Origin: Verrucomicrobiales bacterium
GTDB taxonomy: Bacteria > Verrucomicrobiota > Verrucomicrobiia > Limisphaerales > J093
Length of the DNA: 64,000 nucleotides
Assembly (NCBI GenBank): GCA_015075445.1
Contig: JABTUJ010000028.1
Span: 1 to 64,000 of the forward strand
Direction of reading: 5' to 3'
Shown here: positions 19,840 through 28,128 of the stretch, one piece after another
How positions within the stretch are numbered: the first letter of the stretch is position 1
Layout of the letters: each line of letters begins with the position of its first letter
Position numbers and translations under genes: made by a program
Notes under the pieces: generated by a model
What the model was told of the DNA's origin: nothing
Database searches by the model: none
The model's input: the letters and a program-made list of their open reading frames with translations, nothing else

Positions 19840-20021
19840 GGGGTGGGTCCCGGTCGTCGGCGTGGCTCGCGCTGCCGAAGGGTTGAAGGTCGTCTCCTAT
19901 TGCGGGGCGCTGCCGCAACCCCTCGTCGATCGGCGGAAGGCACCACGACACGCCGGCCCGCAACGCGGCCTAAGCAGTGACACGGCTTGCTTAGTCCAGG
20001 TCGATTAGCTAAGCTGCCACC

Positions 20022-20267
20022 ATGATGGTGAACATCCATGCCGCCAAGACGCGGCTCTCGGAGCTGGTCGCCCGCGTCGAGAAAGGCCAGCGCATCACCA
20101 TCGCCCGCGCCGGCAAGCCGGTGGCCCAACTCGTGCCCGTACCCAAGGCCCGGAGCCCGCGGCTGCCCCCGGACGATCCCCTCCTCCATCTCGAGCAGTT
20201 CGGCTTCGATGGACCCGGAGGCCGCCTCACGGCGAGGGAAAGCGATCGGCTGGTTTATGGCACGTGA
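20022..20267 (+). CDS. Phd/YefM-type antitoxin
   Basis: 81 residues. The N-terminus MVNIHAAKTRLSELVARVEKG followed by ITIARAGKPVAQLVPV is the DNA-binding Phd fold, which represses its own operon. The C-terminal tail (about 45-81) should wrap and inhibit the toxin. It overlaps the PIN-domain gene by 11 bases. ATG codons at 20022 and 20025 are both possible starts. Confidence 0.9.
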   Translation: MMVNIHAAKTRLSELVARVEKGQRITIARAGKPVAQLVPVPKARSPRLPPDDPLLHLEQFGFDGPGGRLTARESDRLVYGT

Positions 20268-20676
20268 CGTCCTCGTGGATACCTCCGGGCTCTACGCCCT
20301 GGCTGATCGCCAGGACGCCGAGCACCAGCGGGCCGCCGAGTGTGCCCGCAGCCTCGCCACCAGCGGGGCCCGCCTCCTGGTCACCGACTACATCCTGGAG
20401 GAGGCCCTGACCCTCGCCCGGGCCCGGGCCGGCGCCGCGGCGGCGCTCAAGCTGCTCGAGATCGTCGAACGGAGCGCCGCCTTCTCGCTGGTCTGGATCG
20501 GCGCCGAGCAGTTCCAGGCGGCCAAGAACTTCTTCCGGAAACACGCGGACCACGACTACTCCTTCACCGACTGCACCAGCTTCGTGGTGATGCAGCAGCT
20601 CCGGATCCGCCAGGCCGTGACGACCGACCAGCACTTTGCGGAAGCCGGCTTCGAGCCGTTGCTGCCGCCCCTGTGA
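20257..20676 (+). CDS. PIN-domain ribonuclease toxin (VapC-like)
   Basis: 139 residues. Acidic residues of the PIN active site are visible: Asp in VLVDTSGL near the N-terminus, Glu in DYILEEALT and Asp in SFTDCTSFVVM. PIN toxins cleave tRNA or rRNA when not held by antitoxin. The ATG at 20257 overlaps the antitoxin stop, and the toxin TGA stop overlaps the GTG start of the symporter as GTGA, so three genes are physically chained. Confidence 0.9.
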   Translation: MARDVLVDTSGLYALADRQDAEHQRAAECARSLATSGARLLVTDYILEEALTLARARAGAAAALKLLEIVERSAAFSLVWIGAEQFQAAKNFFRKHADHDYSFTDCTSFVVMQQLRIRQAVTTDQHFAEAGFEPLLPPL

Positions 20677-21680
20677 GCCGCCGCCTGTTGGACCCCTTGC
20701 TCCTCCGCCTTCTCACCAACGCGTTTCCGCTCTGGGTGCTGGCGGGCGGGGCGCTGGCCCTCTGGCATCCTCCCTGGTTCACCTGGTTCACCGGCGACTG
20801 GATCACGTGGGGCCTGGCCGTGATCATGTTAGGCATGGGAATCACGCTTCGGGTCGAGGACTTCCGCGCCGTCGGACGCACCCCGGGAGTGGTGGGGTTG
20901 GGCTTTGGCGCCCAGTACCTGATCATGCCCTTGCTGGGCTGGGGCGCGGCGCACGCCCTGGACCTGCCGACACCGTACGCGGTGGGCCTGATCCTCGTCT
21001 CCTGCTGCCCCGGGGGCACCGCCTCGAATGTCGTTACCTTCCTGGCTGGCGGGCGGCTGGCACTATCGGTCCTCATGACCATGGCCTCGACGTTGGCGGC
21101 GGTGATCATGACGCCGCTGCTCACCAAAGGGCTGGCCGGCACCCTGGTGCCGGTGCCCGCCACCGGGCTCCTGCTGAGCACGGCCAAGGTGGTGCTGGCC
21201 CCGGTGCTGCTGGGCCTGGCCCTGCATCACCTGGCACCCCGCGCCGTCCGGTGGATCCTGCCCGTGGCCCCCCTGGTCTCGGTGATCACCATTGCCATGA
21301 TCTGCGCCAGCATCATTGGGAGCAGCGCCGACGCGCTGCGGACCTCGGGTGGCCGCCTGCTGGTGGCGGTGGTGTTGCTGCACAGCGGCGGGTTCGGCCT
21401 GGGCTATCTGGCGGCGCACCTCGCGCGGCAGGATCCCACCGTGTGTCGAACGGTGTCCATCGAGGTGGGCATGCAGAACTCCGGCCTGGGCGCCGTGCTC
21501 GCCCGCAGCCATTTCGCGGACCCACTGACCGCCCTCCCCGGTGCGCTGTCCGCGACCGTCCATTCGGTGATCGGCAGCCTGCTGGCGGGGTGGTGGCGTT
21601 GGCGGGGCGCGGGGGGAGCGGGGCAGAATCAACGGGCGGGCGGCGCGCCTGCCTCCGCTCCGGGGGCCGGCGCCCGGTAG
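20673..21680 (+). CDS. Bile acid:sodium symporter (BASS) family transporter
   Basis: About 335 residues with nine or ten membrane helices. GGTASNVVTFLAGG and VSIEVGMQNSGLG match the two crossover helices that bind sodium and substrate in the BASS fold. The probable substrate is an organic anion or a keto acid, not bile salt. The GTG start at 20673 shares bases with the PIN-toxin stop, implying translational coupling. Its 3' end overlaps the convergent methionine-sulfoxide reductase gene by 52 bases, so the low-complexity Ala/Gly-rich tail may not be functional. Confidence 0.88.
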   Translation: MSRRLLDPLLLRLLTNAFPLWVLAGGALALWHPPWFTWFTGDWITWGLAVIMLGMGITLRVEDFRAVGRTPGVVGLGFGAQYLIMPLLGWGAAHALDLPTPYAVGLILVSCCPGGTASNVVTFLAGGRLALSVLMTMASTLAAVIMTPLLTKGLAGTLVPVPATGLLLSTAKVVLAPVLLGLALHHLAPRAVRWILPVAPLVSVITIAMICASIIGSSADALRTSGGRLLVAVVLLHSGGFGLGYLAAHLARQDPTVCRTVSIEVGMQNSGLGAVLARSHFADPLTALPGALSATVHSVIGSLLAGWWRWRGAGGAGQNQRAGGAPASAPGAGAR

Positions 21681-22135
21681 AGCTCCGCCAGTTCCCGCGC
21701 CAGGGCCTCGAGTTGGACTTGGTCCACCTCGTCGAAAGCCGCGGGTTGATCCGAGTCGATGTCGAGCACCGCGCGCACCGCGCCGGTGGAGTCCAACACC
21801 GGCACCACGATCTCGGACCGCGTCGTGCTCGAACAGGCGATGTGGTACGGCAGCACGGTCACGTCGGCGACCCGCTGCGTCGCCCGCTCCCGGGCGCACC
21901 GGCCGCACACCCCGCGCTCGAAAGGGATGGTCAGACAGCCGTGCCCGCCCTGGTACGGACCCACCTTGAGCAAGCCGGGCGCCGTCACGCGATAGAACCC
22001 CACCCAGTCAAAGGTCTCGAAGGCGTGGTATAACTCGGCCACGACCGTCGCCAGAACCGCGATCTCATCGCGCTCCCCGGCGAGCAGGGCGTGCAGGCGA
22101 CGCGTGACTTCCCGGTACTGTTCGGTCTTGTCCAT
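21629..22135 (-). CDS. msrC: Free methionine-(R)-sulfoxide reductase (GAF domain)
   Basis: About 168 residues, a single GAF domain. The three redox cysteines of fRMsr are present in GGHGCLTIPF, GVCGRCARE and PYHIACSSTTRSE; the last segment, ending SEIVVPV, is diagnostic for the family. It reduces free methionine-R-sulfoxide in the cytoplasm using thioredoxin. The ATG at 22135 follows the usual family start MDKTEQY. It lies 78 bases after the Gfo/Idh gene on the same strand and is possibly co-transcribed with it. The final residues overlap the symporter gene on the other strand. Confidence 0.88.
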   Translation of the reverse strand: MDKTEQYREVTRRLHALLAGERDEIAVLATVVAELYHAFETFDWVGFYRVTAPGLLKVGPYQGGHGCLTIPFERGVCGRCARERATQRVADVTVLPYHIACSSTTRSEIVVPVLDSTGAVRAVLDIDSDQPAAFDEVDQVQLEALARELAELYRAPAPGAEAGAPPAR

Positions 22136-22213
22136 GCCGGGCGCCCGTGCGCAGCGGCCGTCCAACCAACGCAGGCGAGGTGTGGCGGTGGAAGCCCAGC
22201 CAGGGTTTCCGCC

Positions 22214-23344
22214 CTACGCCGGCAACGTGAACCCCGGCAGCTTCACGATCGCCCCACCCTTGAGCGCGGATTCGTGGGCGCACAGGCCGACACACGTCCA
22301 GTTGGCGGACTGCTGCGCGTTCGGGAACGGATCGCGATCTTCGATCAGGGCCATCAGGAACTCGTGGGCCAGATGGGGGTGGGAGCCGCCATGGCCGGCG
22401 CCCTGGGTGAAGCTGAGGTGAGTCTTCTTGCCCAGGTCATACACGCCCTTCGTGGTGAACGGGCGGATGGGCGCCGGCAAGCGCTTCGCAAAGTCGGGCG
22501 CCTTGACCAGCTTCGGGATCTTGGGCTCGGGCAGCTTGGCGCGATGCAGCACCAGCGGTTCGTGTTCGATGAGCGGCCATTCCACCGACGCCTTCGAGCC
22601 GTACACGTCGAAGCTCTCGCGGTACTGCCGGGCCACATCAAACAGAGACCGGTAGATGCGGGCGGCCAGGTCGGACTTGTGGAACTTGATGTGGGTGGTC
22701 TCGATCGCGAAGGGCGATCCGTACTTCGCGATGAGCTCCTTGCGGATCGTGCCGGAACCGAAGCAGGAGACGTACTCGGCCGTGGCGTTCGTCAGGGCAC
22801 AGACGGGGCCCACGCAGTGGGTGGCGTACCACATGGGCGGCAGGCCGGGCCAGTAGTTGGGCCAGCCGTCCATGTCCTGCTGATGGCTCGCCTGCAGGAA
22901 CTGGATCTTGCCCAGCATCCCCTCGTCCGCGAGCTGCTTGATGTAGAGATACTCGCGCGCATACACCACCGTCTCCATCATCATGTACTTGAGGCCGGTC
23001 TTGCGCTGGAGTTCCACGATCTTCCGGCAGTCCGCCACCGAGGTCGCCATGGGCACCGTGCAGGCCACGTGCTTCCCGGCCCGCAGCGCGGCGATGGACA
23101 TCTCCGCGTGGTCCGGGATGGGCGTGTTGATGTGCACCGCCTGCACGGCGGGGTCGGCCAGCAAGTCCCGGTAGTCGGTGTAACGCTTGGCGATCCCAAA
23201 GGCGTCCCCAATCGCGTCGAGCTTCTCCGGGGTGCGCTGGCAGATCGCTTCGAGGCGCGCGTGCGGGTGGCGCTGGTAAATCGGGATGAACTCGGCGCCG
23301 AATCCCAACCCTACGATCGCGATGTTGATGCGGTTCTGGCTCAT
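22214..23344 (-). CDS. Gfo/Idh/MocA family oxidoreductase
   Basis: About 376 residues. The N-terminal Rossmann fold shows IAIVGLGFGAEF, and the HINTPIPDHAEM strand is typical. The usual EKP of the family appears here as TVPMATS, so the catalytic Lys of many members is absent. The C-terminal alpha/beta domain includes HGGSHPHLAHEF. No Tat or Sec signal is seen, so it is cytoplasmic and probably acts on a sugar or sugar-acid derivative. An AGGA ribosome site about six bases before the ATG at 23344 supports this start. Confidence 0.88.
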   Translation of the reverse strand: MSQNRINIAIVGLGFGAEFIPIYQRHPHARLEAICQRTPEKLDAIGDAFGIAKRYTDYRDLLADPAVQAVHINTPIPDHAEMSIAALRAGKHVACTVPMATSVADCRKIVELQRKTGLKYMMMETVVYAREYLYIKQLADEGMLGKIQFLQASHQQDMDGWPNYWPGLPPMWYATHCVGPVCALTNATAEYVSCFGSGTIRKELIAKYGSPFAIETTHIKFHKSDLAARIYRSLFDVARQYRESFDVYGSKASVEWPLIEHEPLVLHRAKLPEPKIPKLVKAPDFAKRLPAPIRPFTTKGVYDLGKKTHLSFTQGAGHGGSHPHLAHEFLMALIEDRDPFPNAQQSANWTCVGLCAHESALKGGAIVKLPGFTLPA

Positions 23345-23412
23345 GGCAGGTCCTGATGTCTCTGAGTATTGACGATGTGACACGTCGGTGTTTCCGGGAA
23401 TCGCGGGGAACT

Positions 23413-25040
23413 CTACGCGGTCGAGGCGGGGGTTTCAACCGCGCTTTTGCGCGGTGGTTCCCGCTCCTGCTCGCTGGGGAGCAGCCCGGCGGCCGCGACA
23501 CGCAACCCGACCCGTAACCGCTGGCGCGCGCGGGTCGTCACGAGCGCGTTGTTGACGCCCCCGATCACCCCCCAGAGCAACGTGACCGCCAGCCAGCTCC
23601 ACACCCCCACCACGAACAGGGCACCGATAAACACCAGCCAGGGCACCACCAACACCCGGAAAATCGCCCGCAACGCTGCCCACTGCGGACGTCGCCCCGC
23701 CACGCTGTACCACATCGCCGCCCAGGCCAGCGTCGGCATGTCCCACGCAAACAGCACCATCGCCACCACCGCCAGGTACCAGTCGTCCGTGCTCCCCCGC
23801 CCCGGTCCGCTCGCCAGCAGCAACAAGGCCTCGACCCCCAACAACGCCGCACACGGCAACCCAAAAAGACGCCGCATCGCCGCCATCTGTCCCCCCACCA
23901 CATCCTCGGTCCGCAAGCCCGTGGTGAGCAGCAGCTCGAGCGCGCCGCTCCGCCGGTCTTCCGCAAACCGAAAGGCGGCCTCCGACGCCGCCAGCCACTT
24001 GAGCGTCACTTGCAGGAAGAACGCAATGACCGCAGTCATCCCCACCGACCACCACTGCACGGCGCTGAACAGCCGGGTCGCCAGCCAGACCGCCAGCGCC
24101 AACCCCACAAAGCCCCACAGCAGATTGCGCTTGAGCGCATGCCGGCTCCCCAGCCACAGAATCGGATTCGCGTCGAGCAACCGCCGTCGCAGCGCTTCGC
24201 GCACGGACCGCTCGCCCAGCCACCAGTCCCGCAGACGCGTCTGCCAGGCCTCCGACAGTTGCCAGGCAGTCGCTTCCCGCCACGCCCGACCCGTCCACCA
24301 TGCCGCCAGCCCCAGGAAACCCCACCCCACCAGATGCGCCCCCGCCAGCGCCCGCCAGAACGCCGCCGGATCCGCCGCATACCGCGGCGCCCCCGCCGCC
24401 AACCACGCCCCCACCGGACTCACCATCTGCACCCAACCCCCGGCCCCCGGCGTCGAGGCCAGCCCACCCTCGATCCACCACGCCGCCACCGCCGTCGCCA
24501 GAAACAACATGAAGCTCGTCAGGGCAAAGGCACTGCGCGCCTGTTCGCACAGCGCCGACACCGCCATGCCCACGGCCAGCGAGAAGCCCAGCGTGTTGAC
24601 CAGCACGAGCACGACGCGCGCAAACTCCCCCAGCGCCACCCCGCCCAGCAACAGGCTCAGCGCCACCACCGGCAGCACCGCCACCAAGCTGAACACGGCC
24701 GTCACGGACGCCGCCGCCAGCTTCCCCAACACCACGTCGTGCGCCCGCAGATCCGTCAGGAACAACAGCCCCAGTGTGCCTTCCCGCTTCTCCTCGCTCA
24801 GCACATCCGCCGTGAACACCGGCCCCGCCGCCACACAACAGCCCAGGGCCAGCAGCGTGAGCCCCGCGAAGAGCTCCCGCCCCGCGCTCTGAGCCGCCAG
24901 CCAGTCGCCCCCAAACCAAAGTTGAACGCCCCCACGCCCACCGCGATTCCGGCCGCCATCACCCGCACCCAGAAAGCACTCCGCCGCCGCGCCGCCACCC
25001 GCAGCTCGCGCCCGACAATCGGCAACCAGCGCATGTTCAT
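23413..25040 (-). pseudogene. ABC-2-like transport permease, frameshifted near 24918
   Basis: The N-terminus MNMRWLPIVGRELRVAARR reads from 25040, but the rest of the protein continues in another frame that is open to 23413. Inserting one base near 24915-24925 (in the AACTTTGGTTTGGGGG stretch) restores a frame of about 542 residues. The restored protein parallels the neighbour at 25113-26867: an RELRVAARR start, an EEKREGTLGLLFLT signature and many membrane helices. The second half has no stops, so either the base was lost in sequencing or the mutation is very recent. The probable role is the membrane part of an ABC exporter; no ATPase gene lies nearby. Confidence 0.8.
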
Positions 25041-25112
25041 CCCGACCGCTTCACCGCGTCCCCGGAGGCGTCGGCACCCGGCGAACCTTCACCCGGCCGG
25101 GCCCGCCGTCCG

Positions 25113-26867
25113 TCAAGTGACCGGGCTCCCCCGCGCCTCGCCCCCCGCCACCGCTAGCGGCGCCATCGACCGCCCGCGCCGCCCGCCCGAGGACCGTCGC
25201 CACCACCGCGCCCATCCCCAATCGGGCGTCTGTGCCGCGGCGGTTCGGAAATGGCCGTGCAACCGCCACCGCGCCCACGCGATGAACAGGAGGTTCTTGG
25301 TCACCCAGACCAGCGTCCGGCCCAGCGGAAACCCCAGCGCACCGGCCGGAAAGAGCTGGCGGATCCACGGCAGGCTCTGGAACCAGTTCGTCACCTGGAC
25401 CGGGATGATCCCCGTCCAGCTCGCCAGATAGTAGCCCAGCGCCCAGGGAACCAGGATCACGCTCGCAAAGGTCAGCAGCAGCGCCGGCGTGGGCTTGCTG
25501 AGCGACAGGCTCAGCCACGCCCCCACGTAGCACAGCGCCAGCACGTCCGTCAGGAAGTTCACATAGCTGCTGGTCGCCGACGCCACGTAGTACGGCAGGT
25601 AGTTGAAACCCATCGTCGCCCGCGCGCCGAGTTGCGACCAACTGCCCCACACAAACGCCACGTGCAGCAGGCCAATGACCACAATCGGCCACAGGAAGTA
25701 CCGCCGCAGCGACCGCCAATGCCCGCGCAACAACGTCCGCACCGGCAACGGCGAGGTCAGCAGCAGTTCCAGCGCCCCGGACCGCCGCGCCTCGAGGAAG
25801 AAGTGCGCCGCCATTACCGTGATCCACACCCGGTTCGTGAAAATCAGCGCGTAGGCGAAGTTCTGATGAAACTGGTGCGCACCCGGGTTCTGACGCGAGC
25901 CGATGGCAATCCAGTAGACGTTGACCGCCACCAGCGTGACCAGCGTCCAGAACACCACGTGCGGCCAGCGCAACCGCGCCCCCACCGCATAGATCGGGTT
26001 GCGTTCCACACGACGACGGAACGTCCGCCGCCACCCGGGCGTGTAGCCGAACCGAACCAGCCAGCGCCACGTGACCGGCCTCTCGCCCGGGTCCTGCCGC
26101 CACACCCGGGGCAGCAGCACCGCTGTCAGGATGAGGAACAGCCAGCTCAACCCGTGCACCAGCGCCAGCGAGGTCCAGTAAAGCTGCGGGCCCCCGCGGT
26201 ACATCGTGTCCGTCGCCAGGTACCCCGTATAGGCCGGACTCACCAGCGCCAGCGGGGGCATCTGGTTCACGGGCCGGCCCAGGACCCCCGTCATGAAAAA
26301 GACAAACAAACCCGGCACCAGCCCCGTCAGCCCGAGGATCAAGGCCACCGACCCCAGCGTCGCCTTGGTCTGCTCCCGGCTGATCGTCGACACAAACAGC
26401 CCCGCCGTCAGCGAGAACAGAATGGCGTTCGTCACGGCCAGCGCCATCCGCCCGTACTCCCCGGGAGTCACCCCCCCCAGCAGCACCGGCAGCCCCAGCG
26501 ACGGCAGGATCGCCAGCAACCCGTAGAAACCCGCCAGCGACGTCGCAATCCACTTGCCCAGGACCACATGGAAGCTCCGCAGCTCGGTGAGAAACAACAG
26601 CCCCAAGGTCCCGTCCCGCTTCTCCTCGCTCACACAGTCCGCCGTGATAAACGGCCCCACCAGCAGGCAGAACGCAAAGGCCAGCACGCTCAGATACGTG
26701 AACAGCGTCTTCCCCAGCATCGCCGGCGGCTGAGCCCGACCCGACCACAGCACCACCCACAGGCAGATCACTGCTGCACCGAGGGCAGCCGCCACGCGCA
26801 GCCAGTAGTTCTTCCCGCGCCGGGCTGCCACGCGCAGCTCGCGCTCAATGAGGGGCATGAGCACCAT
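25113..26867 (-). CDS. ABC-2-like transport permease
   Basis: 584 residues with about twelve membrane helices in two halves. The cytoplasmic start LIERELRVAARRG and the SEEKRDGTLGLLFLTELR segment are typical of permeases annotated as ABC-2 or GldF/NosY-like. It starts at the ATG 26867, 12 bases after the amidohydrolase stop, and is followed after 72 bases by a clear paralogue, so amidohydrolase, permease and permease form one strand-uniform cluster. The ATP-binding subunit is missing from the window. Confidence 0.8.
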   Translation of the reverse strand: MVLMPLIERELRVAARRGKNYWLRVAAALGAAVICLWVVLWSGRAQPPAMLGKTLFTYLSVLAFAFCLLVGPFITADCVSEEKRDGTLGLLFLTELRSFHVVLGKWIATSLAGFYGLLAILPSLGLPVLLGGVTPGEYGRMALAVTNAILFSLTAGLFVSTISREQTKATLGSVALILGLTGLVPGLFVFFMTGVLGRPVNQMPPLALVSPAYTGYLATDTMYRGGPQLYWTSLALVHGLSWLFLILTAVLLPRVWRQDPGERPVTWRWLVRFGYTPGWRRTFRRRVERNPIYAVGARLRWPHVVFWTLVTLVAVNVYWIAIGSRQNPGAHQFHQNFAYALIFTNRVWITVMAAHFFLEARRSGALELLLTSPLPVRTLLRGHWRSLRRYFLWPIVVIGLLHVAFVWGSWSQLGARATMGFNYLPYYVASATSSYVNFLTDVLALCYVGAWLSLSLSKPTPALLLTFASVILVPWALGYYLASWTGIIPVQVTNWFQSLPWIRQLFPAGALGFPLGRTLVWVTKNLLFIAWARWRLHGHFRTAAAQTPDWGWARWWRRSSGGRRGRSMAPLAVAGGEARGSPVT

Positions 26868-26879
26868 GCAGCCCCAAGC

Positions 26880-27866
26880 TTAGACCCGCGCACTCCGGGG
26901 CCAAGACGGAAGTCGGCGCAGCCCGTACACCTGGCGCGCGTTGTGATGGAAGAACCGGGCCGTCGCCTCGGCGCCCCGACCCGCCACGTATTCCGCGACG
27001 ATGCCCTGCACCGTGGCCAGGGACGCAAACCGGGCGCTCACCGGCCAGTTGCTGCCGTAAACCACCCGGTCCTCCCCGAACGCTTCCCAGGCCGCGTCCA
27101 GCACCGGCCGGTAAAAGCCCGTGTCCCGCGGCGCCGTGCCGTCCGACCGCCCCGTTCCCTCGACCAGACCGGACACCTTGAGGAAGACGTTGGGCTGGCG
27201 ACCGCACGCCTCGAGCCCCTCGCGCCAGGTCGCTAACGGGAGTTAGCCGTCCACGCGCAGGTTGGCGCAGTGATCAATCATGATCCGCAGCCCGGCACCG
27301 TTGGGCCAACTCACTACCAGCGGGAGTTGGTCCGGACCGATCAGGACGTCGAGCGCGAGTCCGCGGTCGGCCAGGAGGGCGAGGTCACGAATGAACGCGT
27401 CGTTCTCGGGCGTGACCTGGGCGCCCCACAACCCGGTGCGCACCCCGCGAAACCGGGGATGACGGCCGAAACGTTCGACGTCGGCGCGGAACCCGGGTTG
27501 GCCGGGCTTGAGGTGCCCCACCAACCCCAGCAGGAAAGGCTCGGTCTCGGCGAGGTCGAGCACCCACTGGTTGTCCTCGACCCACGGGCTGGCCTCGACC
27601 ACGACCGTTCCTCCGACCCCGAGGGGTTCAGCCAACTCCCGGTACTCGGGCGGCAGCACGGGGCGATAGAGCAGCGCATCATCCACGGGCGGCCACGGCA
27701 CGCCTTGGGGCCGGGTGGGATCGTAGAAGTGCGTGTGCGTGTCGAGGACGGGCACCGGCCGATCCCGACCGCTGGCGCACCCGGCCGCGACGCCTCCGGC
27801 CAGCGCCGTCGCAGCGACCAAGAACTCCCGGCGCGACAGGTTCTTGGCTGGCTCAGGCAGTTGCAT
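26880..27866 (-). pseudogene. Tat-lipoprotein amidohydrolase, interrupted by an in-frame stop
   Basis: A 328-codon frame with one TAA at 27243-27245. The first part (27866-27246) carries a Tat motif (SRREFL), a lipobox (GVAAGCAS) and the metal-binding HTHFYDP of amidohydrolase_2 TIM barrels, and ends NLRVDG. The same frame resumes with TWREGLEACG, VSGLVEG and DRVVYGSNWPVS, the conserved C-terminal Asp/Asn region. The stop sits inside a perfect 6-base hairpin (27232-27247). A natural lactonase-like hydrolase was probably made from the whole frame; as sequenced only a truncated barrel can form. Confidence 0.82.
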
Positions 27867-27918
27867 GGGCTGACTGTGCGGGGCCAGCCCGGCGGATGGC
27901 GAGGCAAATCCCTATCAG

Positions 27919-28076
27919 AGGGGTCGGTACATACTATGCTCCAAACAACCTCAGGGGTCGGTACATTATCTGATCCAATCCAGCCTGGTTGGGTGGGGGT
28001 GGGGAGACCGCCCGATCCCTTTGGGCTTCGGAGCGGATCGACGATGAGAAATGGAGCATACTGTCTACTGACCCCT
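27919..28076. mobile_element. MITE-like inverted-repeat element
   Basis: Arms of 24 bases (27919-27942 and 28053-28076, AGGGGTC...TATGCTCC) are inverted with four mismatches and enclose about 110 bases with no gene. A third partial copy (CTCAGGGGTCGGTACAT, near 27950) repeats the outer motif. It is a non-autonomous element or a remnant of one, and lies in the promoter space of cydA. Confidence 0.65.
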
Positions 28077-28128
28077 GAGGTAGGAACTTGTGTGGAAAAC
28101 CTGAAAAGGGGTAGGCTGGCGGCGGTCT

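Noticed and set aside
24905..24930. Programmed ribosomal frameshift
   Set aside because: No canonical slippery heptamer with a downstream structure is evident, and the nearby permease copy needs none; sequencing error or mutation is simpler.
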